From NCBI GenBank assembly GCA_035651155.1, contig DASRGG010000012.1, positions 32,115-96,114 of the forward strand: DNA of 64,000 nt, in the 5' to 3' direction. The DNA is from CF-39 sp035651155 (lineage in GTDB: Bacteria > Chloroflexota > Limnocylindria > P2-11E). Below, one piece after another: positions 48,703-56,923 of this stretch (its first letter is position 1; every line of letters starts with the position of its first letter). The notes below the pieces were generated by a model. It was not told where the DNA came from and made no database searches. It saw only the letters and a list, made by a program, of their open reading frames with translations. A program made the position numbers and the translations under genes.

Positions 48703-49503
48703 GTGAAGACCGCAACACCCGATGTCTCTCGCGCCAGCGGGCGCGGTGCGTCGATCGAGGTCTCGCATCTCAGCGTGTCGTACGCGGGCGCGGATGCGAC
48801 CGCGGCTGGGACGCTCGCGGTCGACGACATCTCGTTCACGGTCGGGCCGGGAGAGATCGTCGTCGTCGTCGGACCGAGCGGCTGCGGCAAGTCCACGCTG
48901 CTGAAGGCCGTCGCCGGCCTGCTCACGCCTTCGCGCGGCGCGGTCCGGGTCGGCGGCGCCGACGCGTCCCGCGAGCCGCGCATCGGCTTCGTCTTCCAGT
49001 CGGACGCCCTCTTGCCGTGGCGCACGGCGGTGCAGAACGTGGAGCTCGCGGTGCGGCTCGCGGGCGAGAACGCGTCGGTCGCCCGCGAGCGCGCGAGGCG
49101 TCTCATGACCGATCTCGGCCTCGGCGATTCGTGCGACAAGTTCCCGGCGCAGCTCTCGGGCGGCATGCGCAAGCGCGTCTCGCTCGCTCGCGCGCTCGCG
49201 TACGAGCCCGCGGTGTTCCTGATGGACGAACCGTTCGCCGCGCTCGACGCGCACACGCGGATCCACGTCGGCAACTTCTTCCTGCGCATCCTCGAGAGCT
49301 ACCAGCAGTCGGTGATCTTCGTGACGCACGACATCGACGAGGCGGTCGCGCTCGGCGACCGCATCCTCGTGATGTCGCGGCGTCCGGGGCGTCTTCTCGG
49401 CTCATTCGACGTTCCCCTGCCGCGGCCGCGTGACTACTACGCGAGCCGGTTCAGCGACGGATTCCGCGAGACCCAGAAGAAGGTCTGGGAGCTCCTCGGA
49501 TGA
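48703..49503 (+). CDS. ABC transporter ATPase
   Basis: Importer ATPase, 266 residues. Walker A VGPSGCGKSTLL (about 61-72), Q-loop VFQSDALLPW, signature QLSGGMRKRVSLARAL, Walker B VFLMDEPFAALD and H-loop FVTHDIDEAVALGD. The type is that of nitrate/taurine/sulfonate importers. It overlaps the permease by ATGA at 49500-49503. It works with the binding lipoprotein upstream. Confidence 0.96.
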   Translation: MKTATPDVSRASGRGASIEVSHLSVSYAGADATAAGTLAVDDISFTVGPGEIVVVVGPSGCGKSTLLKAVAGLLTPSRGAVRVGGADASREPRIGFVFQSDALLPWRTAVQNVELAVRLAGENASVARERARRLMTDLGLGDSCDKFPAQLSGGMRKRVSLARALAYEPAVFLMDEPFAALDAHTRIHVGNFFLRILESYQQSVIFVTHDIDEAVALGDRILVMSRRPGRLLGSFDVPLPRPRDYYASRFSDGFRETQKKVWELLG

Positions 49504-50375
49504 GCGGCGAAACCGCGGCGAAGACGCAGCTCGAGATCGCGAGCGAGGAGGCCCCGCCCTCGGCGCGCGCTTCCGCGGCGGGCTCGTGGATGACGCATGG
49601 GGCCGGTTTCGCGGCCCTGCGCCTGCTCCTGCTCGGCCTCGTGCTCGCCGTGTGGCAGCTCACCGGCGACGTCCTCGTCGGCGTGCAGTGGGTGAGCAGC
49701 CCCGTCCTCGTCGCGAAGCGCTTCGGCGTCATCGTCTCCGACGGCTCGCTCGCGGACAACACCATCGCCACGCTCGAGGAGACCTTCCTCGGTCTCGTGC
49801 TCGGGATCATCGGCGGCGTCGTCGCCGGTGTGCTCATCGCGCGGGCGCCGCGTGTGCTGTCGGACACGCTCGACCCCTACATCATGGGTGTCTACAGCCT
49901 GCCGCGCGTGGCGCTCGCGCCCTTCTTCATCCTGTGGTTCGGCATCGGGCTCGAATCGAAGGTCGCGCTCGTGGTCTCCGTCGTCGCGTTCGTCGTGCTG
50001 TTCAATGTCCGTCAGGGGATCGAGGGCGTGGACCGCGACCTCATCGACGCGCTGCGCAGCATGCGCGCCGGACGGTGGCAGATGACGCGCTACGTGACGA
50101 TCCCGGCGGTCGTGCCCTGGATCATCTCCGCGGTGAAGATCAGCGTCGGTCTCGCGCTCGTCTCGGCGGTCGTCGGCGAGATGGTCGGCTCGATCAAAGG
50201 ACTCGGCTGGTATGTCACGCAGTCGCTGAACCAGTTCGACATGACGGGCGGCGTGACCTCGCTGCTCATCATGGCCGCGCTCGCGCTGCTCCTCTACGCG
50301 ATCGTCGGTCGGATCGAGCGAAGCGTGTGCCGGTGGCAGACGGTGCAGTCGTCGTCGCGGACCGTCCAGCTCTAG
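49500..50375 (+). CDS. ABC transporter permease
   Basis: Importer membrane subunit, 291 residues with about six spans. The EAA coupling loop is DALRSMRAGRWQMTRYVTIPAVVP, followed by WIISAVKISVGLALVSAVVGEMVG. The N-terminal 35 residues are a polar extension. It completes a three-gene importer with the binding lipoprotein and the ATPase. The gene meets the AKR gene tail to tail 26 bases on. Confidence 0.94.
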   Translation: MSGETAAKTQLEIASEEAPPSARASAAGSWMTHGAGFAALRLLLLGLVLAVWQLTGDVLVGVQWVSSPVLVAKRFGVIVSDGSLADNTIATLEETFLGLVLGIIGGVVAGVLIARAPRVLSDTLDPYIMGVYSLPRVALAPFFILWFGIGLESKVALVVSVVAFVVLFNVRQGIEGVDRDLIDALRSMRAGRWQMTRYVTIPAVVPWIISAVKISVGLALVSAVVGEMVGSIKGLGWYVTQSLNQFDMTGGVTSLLIMAALALLLYAIVGRIERSVCRWQTVQSSSRTVQL

Positions 50376-50401
50376 CGGTGACCTCGGGAGCCGATCCGCG
50401 C

Positions 50402-51415
50402 CTAGACCTGTGACAGCGGTCCGACGAGCCACCCCGACGTGTCGTGGAAGTCCGCATAGGCGGACCCGGGTGGGACGATGCGGTCGATCTCGTCGAGGAC
50501 GCCGCGGTCGAGGGTCACGTCGACGGCCTGTACGTACGGCAGGAGCTGCTCCCTCGTGCGCGGGCCGATGCACGCCGACGTGACCACGTCCTGCTGCAGC
50601 ACCCACGCGACCGCGAGGTGGATCGGGTCGAGCCCCGCGCTCCGCGCGAGCGTCGCGAGGGCCTGCGCCTTCTCGAGCGTGGCCGGCCCGAGCCGCGTCT
50701 GGTAGCGCTCGTGCATGTCCTTGAGCCGCGTCCCCGGAGGAGGGTTCTCGTTCGCGTTCACCGCGTATTTCCCGGTCAGCAGACCGCCGGCGATCGACGA
50801 CCAGGTGAAGAAGCCAAGCCCGTATTCGCGCAGGAACCGCACGCGGTCGGCCTCGACGCGCCGGTCGAGCAGGTTGTACGGCGCTTCCTCGCAGATCGGG
50901 TGGGTCCAGCCACGAAGCTCGCTGCGCCACCACGCCTCCGCGACGCGCCACGCGGGGAACGTGCTCGTCCCCCAGTAGCGGATCTTCCCGGCCTTCACGC
51001 ACGCGTCGAGCGTCTCGATCGTTTCGTCGAGCGGAGTGTCGAAATCGCTCCGATGCAGCATGTACACATCGATCCAATCCGTCTGGAGCCGCTTCAGCTG
51101 CGCGTCGAGCTCGCGCAGCAGATACCGTCTGCCGCCGCCTCGGTCGTTCGGCCCCGGGCCCATGGGGTAGAAGACCTTCGTGGCGAGCACGATCTCGTCA
51201 CGAACGCCGAGCTCGCGCAGTCCGCGGCCGATGACCGACTCGCTACCGCCCGCGTTGTAGTGATCGCTCGTGTCCCAGAACGTGATGCCGCCATCGAGCG
51301 CCGCGCGCATGAGCGCGAGCGCCTCGTCGTAGGGGGTCGGACCGCCGAAGTACCACGTACCGAGGCAGAGCTTGCTGACCGTCAGGCCGCTGCGGCCGAC
51401 ACGAGCGGATCGCAT
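50402..51415 (-). CDS. aldo/keto reductase
   Basis: NADPH-dependent aldo/keto reductase, 337 residues. The catalytic tetrad is D and Y in FWDTSDHYNAGGSESVIG, K in VLATKVF and H in DVYMLHRSDFD. The C-terminal IGPRTREQL is a cofactor-binding segment. It resembles KCNAB/YghZ-type reductases. Start ATG 51415; a much longer frame upstream is not supported. It diverges from the SnoaL-like gene with 96 bases between starts. Confidence 0.92.
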   Translation of the reverse strand: MRSARVGRSGLTVSKLCLGTWYFGGPTPYDEALALMRAALDGGITFWDTSDHYNAGGSESVIGRGLRELGVRDEIVLATKVFYPMGPGPNDRGGGRRYLLRELDAQLKRLQTDWIDVYMLHRSDFDTPLDETIETLDACVKAGKIRYWGTSTFPAWRVAEAWWRSELRGWTHPICEEAPYNLLDRRVEADRVRFLREYGLGFFTWSSIAGGLLTGKYAVNANENPPPGTRLKDMHERYQTRLGPATLEKAQALATLARSAGLDPIHLAVAWVLQQDVVTSACIGPRTREQLLPYVQAVDVTLDRGVLDEIDRIVPPGSAYADFHDTSGWLVGPLSQV

Positions 51416-51511
51416 GGGGCCAATTCCCCTCCATCGTTCGCGTTGCTCGACGCGCGGGCGTCGCGTCGAAAGATTACGCTCTCGCCGACCGCGCTGATGA
51501 GAGGGACGGGG

Positions 51512-52003
51512 ATGGCCGACGGATCGATCGAAGCACGGGTGCGCAGGCTCGAGGACGAGCGCGACATCGTGCGCACGCTCTATCGCTACGCGCAGGGCCT
51601 CGACTACGGCCCCGAGCAGGACTTCGTCGACGTCTTCACCGAGGACGCGAAGTGGATCCGCGACCCCGTGCGCCGCGAGACGCGTCGCTTCGAGGGAAGG
51701 AACGCGTTCGCCCAGATGTTCCGCGACCACACGCACGCGCCCGAGTACTTCCACAAGCACGTCGTCGCGAACCCGCAGGTCGACGTCGCCGGCGACACCG
51801 CGCGCGCGACGAGCTACCTCATCTTCATCTGCGATCACCCAGAGGGGCCGTACATCCGCGCGTTCAGCCGCTGCATCGATCGTCTCGTGCGCTGCCCCGA
51901 CGGGCGCTGGCGCATCCAGGAGCGCCACGCGCAGCTGGAATCGTGGGCCGAGCGCGACTTCCCGCCCGGCCCGTGGAAGACGCTGCCGACCGTCACGCGG
52001 TGA
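51512..52003 (+). CDS. SnoaL-like (NTF2-fold) protein
   Basis: Small NTF2-fold protein, 163 residues, of the SnoaL_4/ring-hydroxylating-dioxygenase-beta-like group. It has DERDIVRTLYRYAQGLDYGPEQDFVDVFTEDAKW, HKHVVANPQVDVAGDTARATSYLIF and GRWRIQERHAQLE. Such proteins act as isomerases, dehydratases or hydrolases in aromatic and polyketide pathways. An in-frame ATG at 51497 is also possible. It is 22 bases before the amidohydrolase and likely cotranscribed. Confidence 0.8.
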   Translation: MADGSIEARVRRLEDERDIVRTLYRYAQGLDYGPEQDFVDVFTEDAKWIRDPVRRETRRFEGRNAFAQMFRDHTHAPEYFHKHVVANPQVDVAGDTARATSYLIFICDHPEGPYIRAFSRCIDRLVRCPDGRWRIQERHAQLESWAERDFPPGPWKTLPTVTR

Positions 52004-52025
52004 TGCGCGCCGCGCCCGCTCGCCG

Positions 52026-53006
52026 ATGAAGGCCCGTCCGTCCATCGACGTCCACGATCATTACGCGCCGCCCGCCTACCGCGCGGTCGCGAAGCGCTGC
52101 GCGGACCGCGACCCGCTCTTCGCATCCCTGAACGACCGCGTCGCGCCCGGCGATCAGTCGGACCCCCTGGTGCGGCTCGACCGGCGGCTCGAGGAGATGG
52201 GGAAGAGCGGGCTCGACGTCCTCGTGCTTTCGATCAATCCGCCCTCGGCCGTTCCCGCGGACGAATCGCTCGCGGCGGAGCTCATGGCGAGCGCGAACGA
52301 CGGACTGCTCGAGGCGTGCGCCGCCGCGCCGGACCGGCTCCTCATGCTCGCCGCGCTGCCGCTGCCGCACGCCGACGCCGCGCTCGCAGAGCTCGCGCGT
52401 CTCGAGGGCCGCGCCGCGGTCAGCGGCGTCTGCATCGGCGTCTCGGGGATCTCGTTCGCGCCCGATGCCGCGGAGTGGCGGCCGGTCCTCGAGCGCGTCG
52501 CCGCGCTCCGGCTTCCGCTCATGCTCCATCCCCAGCTAATCGATCCGTCCCGGTCCGACGACCCGTTCGCGCACGCGTTCGCGGAGTACGGGCTGCGCTC
52601 AGGAGTGCAGGCGATGGTCGCGACGAGCCTCGCCGCGCTGCGGCTCGTGCTCTCCGGATGTCTCGACGACCTCCCCGAGCTCGTCGTCATCGTCCCGCAT
52701 CTCGGCGGCGTGATCCCGTACCTCGCGCAGCGGCTCGCCGATCAGACGATGGGCCGCAACGCGCGTCCGCTCGAGCACTACCTGCGCGAGCGGTTCTTCT
52801 ACGACAACTGTTCGTACCACCACGCCGCGCTGCGCTGCGCGATCGACACGGTGGGTGCCGACCGCATCATGCTCGGCTCCGATTACCCGTTCCGCGGTCC
52901 GCTCGGTCGCTGCCTCGAGACCGTGCTGCGCTCGGATCTGGACGAACGGACGAAGTCGCTCATCGCGGGCGAGACGGCGTCGCGATGGTTCACTCCGCGG
53001 GCGTGA
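52026..53006 (+). CDS. amidohydrolase 2 family protein (ACMSD-like decarboxylase)
   Basis: TIM-barrel metal enzyme of the amidohydrolase 2 family, 326 residues, which includes aminocarboxymuconate-semialdehyde decarboxylase and gamma-resorcylate decarboxylase. The first metal motif is DVHDHYAPPAY. Then come LMLHPQLI, VVIVPHLGGVIPYLAQR and the last metal ligand in IMLGSDYPF. The reaction is unknown, but a decarboxylation of an aromatic or muconate-like acid fits the neighbours (SnoaL-like protein, luciferase-like oxidoreductase, PcaC-like protein). It is followed by the LLM gene 20 bases downstream. Confidence 0.87.
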   Translation: MKARPSIDVHDHYAPPAYRAVAKRCADRDPLFASLNDRVAPGDQSDPLVRLDRRLEEMGKSGLDVLVLSINPPSAVPADESLAAELMASANDGLLEACAAAPDRLLMLAALPLPHADAALAELARLEGRAAVSGVCIGVSGISFAPDAAEWRPVLERVAALRLPLMLHPQLIDPSRSDDPFAHAFAEYGLRSGVQAMVATSLAALRLVLSGCLDDLPELVVIVPHLGGVIPYLAQRLADQTMGRNARPLEHYLRERFFYDNCSYHHAALRCAIDTVGADRIMLGSDYPFRGPLGRCLETVLRSDLDERTKSLIAGETASRWFTPRA

Positions 53007-53025
53007 CCGGCGGCGGGAGCGCCGA

Positions 53026-54087
53026 GTGAGCGTACGCGTCGGCCTCGGGCTCTTCACCGGACAGGTGCCGCCGGGCAGCGGCCGCACGCACGCCGACGAG
53101 TACGCGGACACGCTCGCCCTTTCCCGCGTCGCGGAGGAGATCGGCTTCGACGCGGTCTGGGTCTCGGAGCACCATCAGGCCGCCGACGGTCACCTCCCGT
53201 CGCTCCCCGTCCTGCTCGGCGCGATCGCCGCAGCGACCGATCGCATCACGCTCGCGACGGGGGTCGCGCTCGCACCGTTCCAGCATCCGCTGCGCTTCGC
53301 CGAGGACTGCGCCGTCGTCGATCAGCTGTCGCACGGCCGGCTCGTCGTCGGCCTCGGCGCGGGCTGGCGGAAGGAGGAGTTCCGCGCCTTCGGCGTTCCG
53401 TTCGCCGAGCGGTTCGCGCGCACCGTGGAGCTCGCGAAGCTCTGCCGCCTCGCGTGGGACGAACCGAGGTTCACGTTCGAGGGCACGCACCACACGTTCC
53501 GCGACGTGGCCGTGACGCCCAAGCCCTTCCACCGGATCCCGCTCCTGCTCGGCGGCAGCGGCCCGCGCGCGGCGTCGCGCGCCGGTCGCCTCGCCGACGG
53601 ATATCTCGGGACGCCGACGAGCGCGCCCGACACGACACCCGAGAGCGCGCTCGCGGAGTTCGCGGCCCTCGTCGCCGCGTTCGACGCGGGCGCGCGCCAA
53701 GCCGGACGCGATCCACGGCGGCTCGCGATCGGCTTTCACGCGAACGCCTGGGTCTCGCCCGACGGCTCGCTCCCCGACGACGTGCGCCGCGCGATGTGGC
53801 ACCAGCTCGGCACGTACGCCGTGTGGCACGCGCGCGACGACGGCCGCTCCGTGCCCGACGAGCTGCCGCCGATCGACGATGACCTCATCCGGCGCCGCAC
53901 CGTCATGGGGACGCCCGGCGAGGTCACCGCGCAGGCGCGGCCGTGGCTCGCGGCGTTCCCCGGCCGCGACCTGCACGTGATCGTGCGCCTGCACTACCCC
54001 GGGATGGCGCGCGACGTCGCGGAGCGCGCCATGCGGCTCTTCGCCCGCGACGTCATTCCCGCGCTTCGGAGCGCGGCGGCGGACTGA
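53026..54087 (+). CDS. LLM class flavin-dependent oxidoreductase
   Basis: Bacterial luciferase-like monooxygenase or F420-dependent oxidoreductase, 353 residues from GTG 53026. It has EIGFDAVWVSEHHQAADGHLPSLPVLLGAIAAATDRITLATGVALAPFQHPLR and LSHGRLVVGLGAGWRKEEFRAFGV. The C-terminal VRLHYPGM is typical. FMN or F420 cannot be separated from the sequence alone. It is the last gene of the short run SnoaL-amidohydrolase-LLM and converges on the SDR gene. Confidence 0.92.
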   Translation: MSVRVGLGLFTGQVPPGSGRTHADEYADTLALSRVAEEIGFDAVWVSEHHQAADGHLPSLPVLLGAIAAATDRITLATGVALAPFQHPLRFAEDCAVVDQLSHGRLVVGLGAGWRKEEFRAFGVPFAERFARTVELAKLCRLAWDEPRFTFEGTHHTFRDVAVTPKPFHRIPLLLGGSGPRAASRAGRLADGYLGTPTSAPDTTPESALAEFAALVAAFDAGARQAGRDPRRLAIGFHANAWVSPDGSLPDDVRRAMWHQLGTYAVWHARDDGRSVPDELPPIDDDLIRRRTVMGTPGEVTAQARPWLAAFPGRDLHVIVRLHYPGMARDVAERAMRLFARDVIPALRSAAAD

Positions 54088-54099
54088 CCCGCGACGGGG

Positions 54100-54867
54100 C
54101 TAGAGCCGGATGACCCAGCCGCCGTCGACGTTGATCGTCTGCCCGTTGATGAAGTCGCCCGCGGGCGACGCGAGCAGCACGAGCGTGCCGACGAGGTCGC
54201 TCGGCGGCCGGTCCGGGCGCGCGTGCGGGATCGAGGAGTACCGCGCCTCGCGCTTCGGCGTGCCGGGCGCGCCGACCGACTTGTAGCCGGCCTCGCTCAT
54301 GATCAGACCGGGGGCGATCGCGTTCACGTTGATGTTGAACTTGCCGAGCTCGACCGCGAGGCCCGCGGTGAGGGCGACGAGCGTGTGCTTCGTGATGCGG
54401 TATACGCTGCCGGGCAGGAACGCCGCGGCCGACGCCTGGTTGATGATGTGGCCGACGCCCTGCTCCTTCATCGTGGGCACGACCGCACGCGTGCAGATGA
54501 GCGGACCGGTGACGTTGACGCGCATCGCGCGCTCCCAGAGATCGAGCGAGATGTCGCACAAGCCGTCCTTCGGGATCTCGGCCATGAGCGCGGCGTTGTT
54601 CACGAGGGTGTCGATGCGGCCGAACTTCTTCTTCGTCGCCTCGACCATCGCGTCCGCCGAGGCGGGGTCGGTCACGTCGAGCTTCAGGCCCATCGCCTTG
54701 AAGCCGTCCTTCTCGAGATCCGCCGCGACCTGCTCGGCGCCCTCGGCGTTCAGGTCGGCTATGACGACCGACGCGCCGGCTTCCGCGAGACCGCGCGCGT
54801 ACGCGCGTCCGATGCCGCCCGCCGCACCGGTGACGATCGCGACGTTGCCCTCGAGCGGTTTGCCCAC
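54100..54867 (-). CDS. short-chain dehydrogenase/reductase (SDR)
   Basis: Classical SDR, 255 residues. The cofactor site is VTGAAGGIGRAYARGLAEAGA with DLNAEG after it, NNAAL for NNAG, and the catalytic Ser-Tyr-Lys in QASAAAFLPGSVYRITKH. It ends FINGQTINVDGGWVIRL. Start GTG 54867 with GGAGG upstream aligns with the SDR at 63091 (MTKSLDGKVAIVTGAAGG); the two are close paralogues with the same YR(I/L)TKH. It diverges from the aldehyde dehydrogenase with a Crp-type site between. Confidence 0.9.
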   Translation of the reverse strand: MGKPLEGNVAIVTGAAGGIGRAYARGLAEAGASVVIADLNAEGAEQVAADLEKDGFKAMGLKLDVTDPASADAMVEATKKKFGRIDTLVNNAALMAEIPKDGLCDISLDLWERAMRVNVTGPLICTRAVVPTMKEQGVGHIINQASAAAFLPGSVYRITKHTLVALTAGLAVELGKFNINVNAIAPGLIMSEAGYKSVGAPGTPKREARYSSIPHARPDRPPSDLVGTLVLLASPAGDFINGQTINVDGGWVIRL

Positions 54868-55023
54868 CTTCTCTGCCTCCAACGCTCCAGTGACCAGACG
54901 GTCCATGCCATTAAACCTCGCATCGCCGTGGCGCGCGACGCGCGCGGGTGTGACCAGTGTCACAACCGCTCTCGCCGGCCGCGGTCATAGCATCGATCAG
55001 AGAGCTCGGAGCGGAGGGACGTG
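54868..55023. promoter_or_regulatory. divergent promoter region with Crp-type site
   Basis: TGTGA-CCAGTG-TCACA lies at 54949-54964, an exact match to the classical Crp consensus, centred at 54956.5. On the plus side TAGCAT (54988-54993) puts the start of transcription near 55000, so the site is near -44, close to a class II activator position. On the minus side TTTAAT (54915-54910) puts the site near -53. GGAGGG lies just before the aldehyde dehydrogenase ATG at 55024. Confidence 0.65.
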
Positions 55024-56484
55024 ATGACGATGGCGGTGCGGACGAACGAGATCGCCTCCTATGTCGCGGGCGAGTGGCGCCGGGGTCCGGGCTCTGGGAC
55101 CGACACGAATCCGGCGCGGCCCAGCGAGGTCGTCGCGTCGGTGAGCATGGCCGACGTGAAGATCGCGCAGGACGCGGTGGCCGCGGCGAAGGCGGCGCTG
55201 CCGGCGTGGTCGACGATGCCGGCACCCGCGCGCGGCGACATCCTTCGGGCAGCCGGGGACCTGCTCGACCAGCGCGCCGAGGACATCGCGCGCGACCTCA
55301 CGCGCGAGGAGGGGAAGACCATCGGCGAGGCGCTGCGCGAGGCGCGGTGGTCCGCGAACGTGCTGCGCTACCACGCGGCGCAGACGCTCGATCCGGACGG
55401 CGAGACGCTCCCGTCGAGCCGGGCGAACGTGCACGCGTACACGAAGCGCGAGGCGCTCGGGGTCGTGACGGCGATCACGCCCTGGAACTTCCCGGTGCTC
55501 ATTCCCGCCTGGAAGATCGCGCCGGCGCTCGCGTTCGGGAACACCGTCGTGTGGAAGCCGGCGGAGATCGTCCCGCTCTCCGCGGTGAAGCTCCTGCAGG
55601 TGCTCGTCGATGCGGGACTGCCGAGCGGCGTGCTGAACCTCGTCCTCGGCAAGAGCTCTCAGGTCGGCGACGTCATCACGACCCATCCGAGCGTGAACGG
55701 CGTGTCCTTCACCGGCTCGACGTCGGTGGGGCGTGCCATCCAGGCCAAGGCGACCGCCGCCGGAAAGAAGGTGCAGCTCGAGATGGGGGGCAAGAACCCG
55801 CTGCTCGTGCTGGCCGACGCCGATCTCGACCTCGCGGCCGACGCCACGGCGCGCGGCGCGTTCATCAGCTGCGGCCAGAAGTGCACGTCGACCGGACGGG
55901 TCATCGTCGAGCGCGGCGTCCTGGGCGCCTTCGTCGACCGGCTCGCGGCGCGTGCCGAAGCGATGAAGCTCGGCGATCCGCTCGAGAAGGACACCGTGCT
56001 CGGTCCGGTCTCGTCGAGCGAGCAGCTCACGAAGATCCTCGGCTTCGTGGAGCGGGCCAGGGCGCAGGGCGCCCGGAGCGTCACCGGCGGCGTGCGCGGG
56101 GAGGGTGCGCTGGCCGAGGGGTACTTCGTGCGTCCGAGCGTGCTCGTCGACGTGCGTCCCGACCACGAGGTCGCGCGTGACGAGGTCTTCGGACCGGTCG
56201 CACCGATCATCGCGGTCGACTCGTACGACGAGGCCATCGGCGTCGCGAACGACACGCGCTACGGCCTCACCGCGAGCGTCTTCACGAACGACCTGAAGAA
56301 AGCGATGCGCTTCACGCGGGAGAGCCAGGCCGGCGTCGTGCTCGTGAATCAGGAGACCGCCGGCGTGGAGTACTACGCACCGTTCGGCGGCATCAAGGAC
56401 AGCGGCGCGGGATCACGCGAGCGCGGGAAGGCCGCGCGCGAGTTCAACACGGAGCTGAAGACCGTCTACGTGAACTACCCGTAG
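55024..56484 (+). CDS. aldehyde dehydrogenase (semialdehyde dehydrogenase type)
   Basis: NAD(P)-dependent aldehyde dehydrogenase, 486 residues. Motifs: TAITPWNFPVLIPAWKIAPALAFGNTVVWKPAE, FTGSTSVGRAI, catalytic Glu in LEMGGKNPLLVLAD and Cys in SCGQKCTSTGR. The C-terminal PFGGIKDSGAGSRERG is typical of alpha-ketoglutarate semialdehyde and succinate semialdehyde dehydrogenases. The Crp-type site upstream suggests control by carbon source. ATG 55024 is preferred because of GGAGGG five bases upstream. Confidence 0.93.
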   Translation: MTMAVRTNEIASYVAGEWRRGPGSGTDTNPARPSEVVASVSMADVKIAQDAVAAAKAALPAWSTMPAPARGDILRAAGDLLDQRAEDIARDLTREEGKTIGEALREARWSANVLRYHAAQTLDPDGETLPSSRANVHAYTKREALGVVTAITPWNFPVLIPAWKIAPALAFGNTVVWKPAEIVPLSAVKLLQVLVDAGLPSGVLNLVLGKSSQVGDVITTHPSVNGVSFTGSTSVGRAIQAKATAAGKKVQLEMGGKNPLLVLADADLDLAADATARGAFISCGQKCTSTGRVIVERGVLGAFVDRLAARAEAMKLGDPLEKDTVLGPVSSSEQLTKILGFVERARAQGARSVTGGVRGEGALAEGYFVRPSVLVDVRPDHEVARDEVFGPVAPIIAVDSYDEAIGVANDTRYGLTASVFTNDLKKAMRFTRESQAGVVLVNQETAGVEYYAPFGGIKDSGAGSRERGKAAREFNTELKTVYVNYP

Positions 56485-56494
56485 GCCGGGCGGA

Positions 56495-56923
56495 TCAATC
56501 GATGTCGCGGTACCGCGGCCCGCGCGCGACCACGCGGTCGAGCGTGCCGTCCGCGAGATACGCCGGCAGCTCGTGCACGTCGATCCTCCTCGCCTCCTGG
56601 CCGTGGTACCCGAGGCGGTCCTTCACCTCGGGCGCGAGGTAGTACGCCGCGCATACCGCGGTCATCACGTCGCGGAACAGGGACGGAGCGTCGCGCCGCA
56701 TCTCGGCGAGCGACGCCGACGGATCGGCGCCGATGCCGGCGAGCGCGGCCCGGACCCGCGGCGCGAGCGCCGGCGCCGTCCGGAAGACGCGGTCGATGAG
56801 GACGCCGGGTACACCGACCTCGCTCGCGGCCGGCATCGTCTCGGTGCGCGGAAGGATCGCGTCGGCGAGCCGTCCAAGGGCGTCCCGCTCCGCCGCCGGC
56901 AGCGCGACCGCCGTCTCGTTCAT
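56495..56923 (-). CDS. gluconate 2-dehydrogenase subunit 3-like protein
   Basis: Small subunit, 142 residues, of the family that accompanies flavin GMC dehydrogenases (gluconate 2-dehydrogenase subunit 3). It has LGRLADAILPRTETMPAASEVGVPGVLIDRV, the family core, and YYLAPEVKDRLGYHGQ. There is no Tat or signal peptide, which is unusual for the periplasmic form. The start overlaps the stop of the GMC gene by four bases (56920-56923), so the two form one complex. Confidence 0.82.
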   Translation of the reverse strand: MNETAVALPAAERDALGRLADAILPRTETMPAASEVGVPGVLIDRVFRTAPALAPRVRAALAGIGADPSASLAEMRRDAPSLFRDVMTAVCAAYYLAPEVKDRLGYHGQEARRIDVHELPAYLADGTLDRVVARGPRYRDID